Origin: Treponema sp.
GTDB lineage: Bacteria > Spirochaetota > Spirochaetia > Treponematales > Breznakiellaceae
Length of the DNA stretch: 5,801 nucleotides
Assembly: GCA_031276685.1 (NCBI GenBank)
Contig: JAISMQ010000023.1
Location: forward strand, 1 to 5,801
Reading direction: 5' to 3'
The notes below the pieces were generated by a model that was not told the origin of the DNA, made no database searches, and was given only the letters and a program-made list of their open reading frames with translations. A program made the position numbers and the translations under genes. Below, in pieces: positions 1 to 4,244 of the stretch (positions are counted from its first letter, which is position 1; every line of letters starts with the position of its first letter).

Positions 1-138
1 AAAGCGTTCGCGGTTCTCCTGGCAGGCGAGGTCGTCCGGCGTCAGGCGTTCGACAATCGAGGAGACCTTGCTTTTAATCTGGGAGGGCAGGAGGGGGGCG
101 GGCAGCGAGCCGCGGACGCCCCAAAAATAAATACGCAT
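1..138 (-). CDS. MBL-fold metallo-hydrolase, N-terminal 46 codons only
   Basis: Seen: an ATG at 138-136 opens a frame that stays open to the left edge of the window (46 codons). The product begins MRIYFWGVRGSLPAPLLPSQ and continues with a charged stretch ending in QENRERF. Known: an F-W-G-(V/T)-R-G-S-(I/L)-P motif at the very N-terminus is the first beta-strand signature of a subgroup of metallo-beta-lactamase-fold hydrolases, and the P-L-x-P-x-Q-I-x-x-K continuation is common in that subgroup. The zinc ligands (HxHxDH and later His/Asp) would lie beyond the edge, so catalytic competence cannot be judged. The start overlaps the stop of the upstream YkgJ-like gene by one base (TAATG) and has only a weak Shine-Dalgarno (GGAA-like), which suggests translational coupling. 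Substrate unknown; cytoplasmic, since no signal peptide is seen. Confidence 0.8.
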   Translation of the reverse strand, partial: MRIYFWGVRGSLPAPLLPSQIKSKVSSIVERLTPDDLACQENRERF

Positions 139-599
139 TACAGTTCCGGCCTTTCCGCTTTGCGGGCCAGGGGGGGCTGGGAAGCCCGCGCCCGGAGGCA
201 GCCCTCTATGTAAGCCATGCCGCGCAATTCCCCCCGCCCCATCCCCGGGCAGCCGCGCCCGGCGCTTTCCCATGCCTCCGCGGAAACCACGACGGAATCC
301 CAGAACGGGAAGGTCCGGCACTGCAGGGGCCGGCTCCGGTACACCGTGCAGCCGTCTTTCCAGAAAATACAGTCATCGTTGAGCTTTTCCTTGAGGGAAA
401 GATACTCGGTCCCCCCGCCTAGCGGCACCCACCGGCACCAGGTTTTGACAAAGTCCCCGCCCGCCATATCCAGGGCGGCGGCCAGGATATCCAGGTCCTC
501 CCGTGACAGAAACACGTAGCCGCTTTCATAGCGGCAGCAGGCCGAACAGCGGGTGCAGGAAAAGCGCAGCCCGCCGGAATAAAAAGGCAACTGTTCCAT
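138..599 (-). CDS. YkgJ-family cysteine-cluster protein (putative metal-binding, 153 aa)
   Basis: Seen: starting at the ATG at 599-597, the protein opens with MEQLPFYSGGLRFSC and has ten cysteines: C15, C18, C21, C22, C55, C77, C84, C94, C117 and C134. Blocks are C-x2-C-x2-CC followed by GYVFLS (27-32), an IFWKDGCTVY stretch (78-87) and RPLQCRTFPFW (90-100). Known: this is the pattern of the YkgJ / putative zinc- or iron-chelating CxxCxxCC family, about 100-160 residues and of unknown biochemical role. The frame stays open upstream to 818, but that extension overlaps femX, carries no family similarity and lies upstream of the promoter at 645-673, so 599 is the preferred start. The Shine-Dalgarno there is weak (GGGACGG about 8 nt upstream). 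The stop overlaps the MBL gene start by one base. Metal identity and function cannot be read from sequence. Confidence 0.88.
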   Translation of the reverse strand: MEQLPFYSGGLRFSCTRCSACCRYESGYVFLSREDLDILAAALDMAGGDFVKTWCRWVPLGGGTEYLSLKEKLNDDCIFWKDGCTVYRSRPLQCRTFPFWDSVVVSAEAWESAGRGCPGMGRGELRGMAYIEGCLRARASQPPLARKAERPEL

Positions 600-611
600 A
601 TTGCGCCGTCC

Positions 612-626
612 CAAAACCGGATTTTG
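612..626 (-). other. Small inverted repeat in the leader of the YkgJ-like gene
   Basis: CAAAA (612-616) and TTTTG (622-626) are perfect inverted arms around a 5-nt CCGGA centre, placed between the predicted transcription start near 640 and the ATG at 599. The mostly A-T stem is weak as RNA, so a hairpin is doubtful; an operator half-site pair is equally possible. It may be chance in a short AT-rich stretch. Confidence 0.25.
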
Positions 627-644
627 AAACCAGCATGAATCGTT

Positions 645-673
645 ATTATATTCACAAAGGGCAGGAGTTTCAA
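645..673 (-). promoter_or_regulatory. Predicted sigma70 promoter for the YkgJ-like/MBL unit
   Basis: On the minus strand TTGAAA (673-668, five of six matches to the -35 consensus) is followed after exactly 17 bp by a perfect TATAAT (650-645). The expected transcription start is near position 640, giving a leader of about 40 nt before the ATG at 599. The -35 box overlaps the femX stop codon. The site lies in the only AT-rich island of an otherwise strongly GC-rich window, which makes a chance match less likely. It supports an independent transcription unit of the YkgJ-like and MBL genes, possibly in addition to read-through from femX. Confidence 0.75.
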
Positions 674-1869
674 GTAACAGGCGCGGCGGGGGCCTTTTTT
701 TTGCGGTCCCGCAGCCGTTTCCGCAGGCCCTCGGCGATTCTGAACAGGCGGGCCGGAAGGGGGCGGCAGGGGTAGTCCCAACTGCCCGGCCTGCGGACGA
801 TAGCCCCCGGCCCGGCAAACCCGGTCTTGAAGCGGTAGAGCCCCGCCATGGGGTGGGCGGGGTCGGGGGACGGGGGGATGCCGAAGAGGGCGTAGTAGGC
901 GCAGCCTGATTCCCGCTCGACCCGAATGGCCGCCCACTGCAGCGCGTAGGGGGCCATGAGGTTGCGGAGCCGGCCGGTGGACGCGCCGTAGAGGTAGACC
1001 CCCTCCTCGCCCCGGAACAGGGTCACGATGCCGGCCAGGGCCTGGCCTTCGTACATGGCGAGGTAGAGCCGAACGTCGGGCCGGGGGGTCCCCGGGGGGG
1101 GGCGGAAGGCGGAGGCGCGGGCGAAGAGGGCCCGGTAGTACTCGGAGCTGTGGACGGCGATTCCGTCCCGCGCCGCCGTTTCCCGCAGCAGGGCGTAGAA
1201 CAGGCCCAGGGCGCGTTCCAGTTCCGCCGGGGGGCCGGCATCGGGGGCACCGGGCTGGGCGTCCCCGGGGGCGGCGAAGAACCGGCGGACCGTGACGCCC
1301 CTCTTTTCCGCAAGCCCGGCGTTGTAGCGGCATTTGGGCTTCATTCCGGCGAGGATCGCCTCCGGCGGGGGGGCCAGATCGACCAGCACGGTGTCCGGGG
1401 CCTGGATGTCGGCGGGGGCTTTTACCAGGGGGGGGCCGACGGGCGGGGCCTCCGCGCCGGGCCCCCGGCTGTACCAGGGGGGGTCGAAGCGGATGAAGCC
1501 GGTGTTCCGGGGCAGGCTGGGGCGCAGGGCCCGGGCCAGGCCGGCCAGGATCGGGGCGCCGCAGGCGGGATCCGCGCCGGGGAACCGGGAGTCAGGCGGC
1601 GGTTGGGTCCCCAACGGCGGGGGCACCAACGGTAGTTGGGGAGCGCGGGGCGCGTAGGCGATGGCAAGGCCCGGCGCGAGGGGCCGGGTTAGGACCAAAA
1701 GGGGGGTTTCGGCCCCCCCCTCCCAGAGGACCCGGAAGGGCAGGGCCTTCCAGCCGAAGCGGGCCTTGAAGCCCCCCCAGAAACCGGATTGCAAAAACGC
1801 GGGGGACCCGTCGCACAGGGCAAGATCCGCAGGCTCGGCCCGCAGGGGGCGGGGCCCCGCGGGGGGCAT
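670..1869 (-). CDS. FemX/FemAB-family peptidoglycan branch aminoacyl transferase
   Basis: A complete 399-residue protein. Known role of the family: transfer of an amino acid (often glycine, serine or alanine) from aminoacyl-tRNA to the side-chain amine of the peptidoglycan precursor stem peptide, at the cytoplasmic membrane face. Seen in order: FLQSGFWGGFKARFGW (25-40), the usual N-terminal motif; MKPKCRYNAGLAEKRGV (176-192), the K-x-R-Y-N-x-x-L-A-x-K-x-G-V block; a GNAT-like half with YLYGAS (292-297), LFGIPP (328-333), HPMAGLYRFKTGF (339-351) and GSWDYP (362-367), all strong for FemX. Length is normal. Pro/Ala/Gly-rich inserts at about 76-105, 199-215 and 255-266 look like GC-driven expansions. 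The start ATG overlaps the metG stop (TGATG) and has a good GAGGT Shine-Dalgarno at 1880-1876. The tail is basic (RKRLRDRKKK). In Treponema the stem peptide is reported to carry ornithine; whether this enzyme decorates it, and with which residue, is inference. Confidence 0.9.
   Translation of the reverse strand: MPPAGPRPLRAEPADLALCDGSPAFLQSGFWGGFKARFGWKALPFRVLWEGGAETPLLVLTRPLAPGLAIAYAPRAPQLPLVPPPLGTQPPPDSRFPGADPACGAPILAGLARALRPSLPRNTGFIRFDPPWYSRGPGAEAPPVGPPLVKAPADIQAPDTVLVDLAPPPEAILAGMKPKCRYNAGLAEKRGVTVRRFFAAPGDAQPGAPDAGPPAELERALGLFYALLRETAARDGIAVHSSEYYRALFARASAFRPPPGTPRPDVRLYLAMYEGQALAGIVTLFRGEEGVYLYGASTGRLRNLMAPYALQWAAIRVERESGCAYYALFGIPPSPDPAHPMAGLYRFKTGFAGPGAIVRRPGSWDYPCRPLPARLFRIAEGLRKRLRDRKKKAPAAPVT
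694..702 (-). repeat. A8 homopolymer with A AAA AAG slippery heptamer near the end of femX
   Basis: The minus strand reads C-A8-G-G here, encoding Lys-Lys-Lys-Ala in the femX frame. The codon phase gives A_AAA_AAG (700-694), the canonical bacterial -1 slippery heptamer. No convincing downstream stem is visible, so programmed frameshifting is not established. Confidence 0.4.
1609..1641. repeat. Cluster of short inverted repeats inside femX
   Basis: CCCCAAC at 1609-1615 is the exact inverse of GTTGGGG at 1635-1641. CCAAC (1626-1630) pairs with GTTGG (1635-1639) around a 4-nt loop, and GTTGGG (1602-1607) faces CCCAAC (1610-1615). These are mutually exclusive small stems. They encode a Pro/Leu/Gln-rich stretch (about residues 77-90 of the FemX protein) in a variable, low-complexity part, so composition may explain them. 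Confidence 0.35.
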
Positions 1870-4211
1870 CAGCGGACCTCGCCCGATTCGACGATCCGCG
1901 TTTTGACGGGGCGGCCTAACAGCGTAAGAGCCCGGCCTTCCGCTTCCACGGCGTAGTTGCTGACCCGCAGCGGGACTTTGAAGAAGGTGTCGATGTCGAT
2001 CTCCGGGAGGCCGGAGGCCGGGGGGGGGGCGCCGTCAAGCGTGACCCTGGTCCCCGTGGGAACGTCCCCGGCGTCCAGCACCTCCACGCGCTCGGCCCCG
2101 CCCTCCCCTCCCCGGTCCGAGGCGGCCAGGAGCATGCCCCTGCTTTCCACCCCCCGCAGTTTCGCCGCCCTGAGGTTGTAGGCCACGATGACGCGCCTGC
2201 CCAGCAACTGCTCCTCCGTGTAAAAGGGCACCAGGCCGGAAACGATGACCCGCCCCTCCGGGGTTTCGCCGCCGATTTCCAGGGTTTCGATGTAGAGTTT
2301 GTCCGCCTTGGGGTGGCGTTCGATCTTCACGATTTCGGCGACCCGCAGATCCAGGGTGCCCGCGAAACCGGGCCCGGCCGGGGGGCTTTCCCCGGTTTCG
2401 GAATTGTCCCCGGCGCGGGAGGCGCTTTCGCCGCGGGGGGAGCTTTCGGCGCCCCCCTGATCCGGCCGTTCCTTCTGGCTCCCCGAATAGCGGTCCCGCA
2501 GTTCCGCTATAAGGCCGTCGTCGAGTTTCGGGAAAAGGACTTCGCTGCGTACCACCGCGGACAGCCCCTGTTCCTTCCCGAGGCCCTCCCAGGACAGCCC
2601 CTCCCCTATTTCAAAGGTTCCCGGTTTTTTTTCGGCGAAGGAAAGGCCGAAAAACCCCGCGATGGCCCGGGCCGTCCGGGGCAGGAAGGGCTCGATCATC
2701 ACGGCGATGTCCCGCACCGCGTAGCAGAGCTGCCGGATAAGGGCTTCCGCCTCCTGGGGGCCGGGAGGGGCCCCGTTCCGCTTTTTCCAGGGCTCGCCGT
2801 CCTGGAAGGTCTTGTTGGCAAACGAGGAAAGCTCGAAAATGGCCCGGAAGGCGTCCCGCAGTTCCGCCCGCTCGAGCAGTTCCGTGATCCGCGCCTCGTA
2901 AGCCCGCAGCGTTTCAAAAAAGCCGCCGTCCGTTTCGCCGCCTGCGGGGACGGCCCCGTCGTAGTAGCGGGTGACGAACGAGAGGGTCCGGTTCACGAGG
3001 TTCCCCAGATTCCCGATCAGCTCCCCGTTCACCTTCTCCTGGAAGTCGCGCCAGGTAAAGAGGGAGTCCGCCTTTTCCGGCCGGTTGTAAAATATATAAA
3101 AACGCCACACGTCGGCGCTAATCCCGGTTTCCATCGCGTCCGTGCCGAAGACCCCGATTCCCCTGGTTTTGGAGAATTTGCCGCTTTCGTAGTTGAGGTA
3201 CTCGGTGCTGGATATGTGGTGCAGCATGGTCCAGCCGGGCCCGTCCGAACCGGCCGAGGCCCCCAGGAGGCTGGACGGGAAGATCACCGTATGGAAGGGG
3301 ATATTGTCCTTGCCGACGAACTGGAACAGTTCCACCTTGCCGGGGTTCTTCCACCATTCGTCGGTGAAGGCCCGCCAGTCCAGGCCCAGCTCCTCCCCCA
3401 GATTCCCGGTAATCGAGATATAGCCGATGGGGGCGTCAAACCACACGTAGAAAACTTTGCCCTCGTAGCCCGGCTTGGGGACCGGGATGCCCCACTTCAG
3501 ATCGCGGGTAATGGCCCGCTCCCGCAGCCCGTCGCGGATCCACGCCTCGGTCATGCGGACGGCGTTATGCGACCAGAACCCCGCGCCGCAGGCCCGGCGC
3601 ATCCACTGTTCCAGCATGTCTTTGACGGCGGGCAGGTTGATGTAGAGGTGGCTGGTGCTTTTGAGCTCCGGCTCCGATCCGCAGACGGAACAGCGGGGCT
3701 CCCCGAGTTCCGTGGGGTCCAGAAGCTTGCCGCAGGACTCGCACTGATCCCCCCTGGCGTCGGCGTAGCCGCAGTGGGGGCAGACGCCCCGCACGTAGCG
3801 GTCCGCGAGGAAGCGGCCGCAGCGGGCGCAGTAAAGCTGGCTGACCGTATGCCCGGTGATAAAGCCGTTGGCGTCCAGCTTCTTGAAAATATCCTGGGTT
3901 ACCTCGGTCTGGATGGGGGTGGAGGTACGGCCGAATTTGTCGAAGGCGATGCCGAACCAGCGGTAAACCTCGGCGTGGACCGCGTAATAACGGTCGCAAA
4001 GCTCCCGCGGGCTTAGCCCCTCCTCCGCAGCGCGGGTTTCCGTGGCGGTGCCGTATTCGTCGGTACCGCAGACGTAGAGGGTGCGGTAGCCCCGCAGGCG
4101 GCAGAACCGGGCGAATGCGTCGGCGGACAGCACCTGAATCAGGTTGCCAAGGTGGGGGACGTTGTTAACATAGGGAAGGGCGGAAGTTATAAGCCGGTTC
4201 GTGGGTCTCAT
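1869..4211 (-). CDS. metG: Methionyl-tRNA synthetase with C-terminal EMAPII-like tRNA-binding domain
   Basis: A complete 780-residue class I aminoacyl-tRNA synthetase that charges tRNA-Met with methionine using ATP. Seen: Rossmann fold start with ALPYVNNVPHLGN (11-23), where HLGN is the HIGH motif; connective peptide with four C-x2-C knuckles (C128/131, C144/147, C157/160, C174/177), enough for two zinc ions; WFDAPIGYISIT (257-268); FVGKDNIPFH (298-307); GKFSKTRG (344-351), the KMSKS equivalent; NLGNLVNR (401-408) opening the anticodon-binding helical domain. A Ser/Gly/Glu/Pro-rich linker (about 577-614) leads to an EMAPII-like OB fold (about 615-725: DLRVAEI, HPKADKLY, NLRAAKLRGVESRGMLLAAS) and a tail ending GEVR. 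The eight-Cys form resembles the two-zinc archaeal type, as recalled for spirochaetes. The start is supported by GGTGA at 4220-4216, which pairs with the UCACC of the 16S tail. It lies 33 bp after the GH57-like stop and its TGA overlaps the femX start. Confidence 0.98.
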   Translation of the reverse strand: MRPTNRLITSALPYVNNVPHLGNLIQVLSADAFARFCRLRGYRTLYVCGTDEYGTATETRAAEEGLSPRELCDRYYAVHAEVYRWFGIAFDKFGRTSTPIQTEVTQDIFKKLDANGFITGHTVSQLYCARCGRFLADRYVRGVCPHCGYADARGDQCESCGKLLDPTELGEPRCSVCGSEPELKSTSHLYINLPAVKDMLEQWMRRACGAGFWSHNAVRMTEAWIRDGLRERAITRDLKWGIPVPKPGYEGKVFYVWFDAPIGYISITGNLGEELGLDWRAFTDEWWKNPGKVELFQFVGKDNIPFHTVIFPSSLLGASAGSDGPGWTMLHHISSTEYLNYESGKFSKTRGIGVFGTDAMETGISADVWRFYIFYNRPEKADSLFTWRDFQEKVNGELIGNLGNLVNRTLSFVTRYYDGAVPAGGETDGGFFETLRAYEARITELLERAELRDAFRAIFELSSFANKTFQDGEPWKKRNGAPPGPQEAEALIRQLCYAVRDIAVMIEPFLPRTARAIAGFFGLSFAEKKPGTFEIGEGLSWEGLGKEQGLSAVVRSEVLFPKLDDGLIAELRDRYSGSQKERPDQGGAESSPRGESASRAGDNSETGESPPAGPGFAGTLDLRVAEIVKIERHPKADKLYIETLEIGGETPEGRVIVSGLVPFYTEEQLLGRRVIVAYNLRAAKLRGVESRGMLLAASDRGGEGGAERVEVLDAGDVPTGTRVTLDGAPPPASGLPEIDIDTFFKVPLRVSNYAVEAEGRALTLLGRPVKTRIVESGEVR
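2020..2029. repeat. metG: G10/C10 homopolymer inside metG
   Basis: Ten consecutive G on the plus strand (C10 in the mRNA) encode the Ala-Pro-Pro-Pro of metG residues 728-731, at the join between the EMAP-like fold and the last 50 residues. It is the longest homopolymer I see in the window. A one-base slip would alter or cut only the extreme C-terminus and leave the catalytic and main tRNA-binding parts intact. Confidence 0.6.
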
Positions 4212-4244
4212 AGCTTCACCATAGTATTCGGGGCCGCCCGGTGG
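4212..4244 (-). other. 33-bp gap between the GH57-like gene and metG
   Basis: The gap holds the metG Shine-Dalgarno (GGTGA, 4220-4216) and a small CGGG/CCCG stem around CGGC, with no U-run after it, so it is not an intrinsic terminator. TACTAT resembles a -10 box but lacks a -35 partner at normal spacing. The likeliest reading is co-transcription of metG with the upstream gene. Confidence 0.55.

Noticed and set aside
600..818. 73-codon N-terminal extension of the YkgJ-like gene
   Set aside because: It overlaps femX, precedes the predicted promoter, and has low-complexity composition; family similarity begins just after the ATG at 599.
419..1333. Minus-strand open frame of 304 codons overlapping femX and the YkgJ-like gene
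   Set aside because: Arg/Pro-rich out-of-frame reading of femX; the femX frame carries all the family motifs. Kept only as the possible -1 frame noted in the findings.
2313..4016. Long open frame of 567 codons on the plus strand
   Set aside because: It lies entirely antisense to metG, has no recognisable domain, and is the expected shadow of a GC-rich gene that avoids stops on the opposite strand.
4208..4222. Mini-ORF MVKL overlapping the metG start (ATGA overlap)
   Set aside because: Its ATG overlaps the metG Shine-Dalgarno, it has no ribosome site of its own, and four codons carry no attenuator-like pattern (no Met run).
4225..4240. TACTAT as a -10 box and the CGGG/CCCG stem as a terminator before metG
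   Set aside because: No -35 hexamer at 16-18 bp, and the stem is only four base pairs with no U-run.
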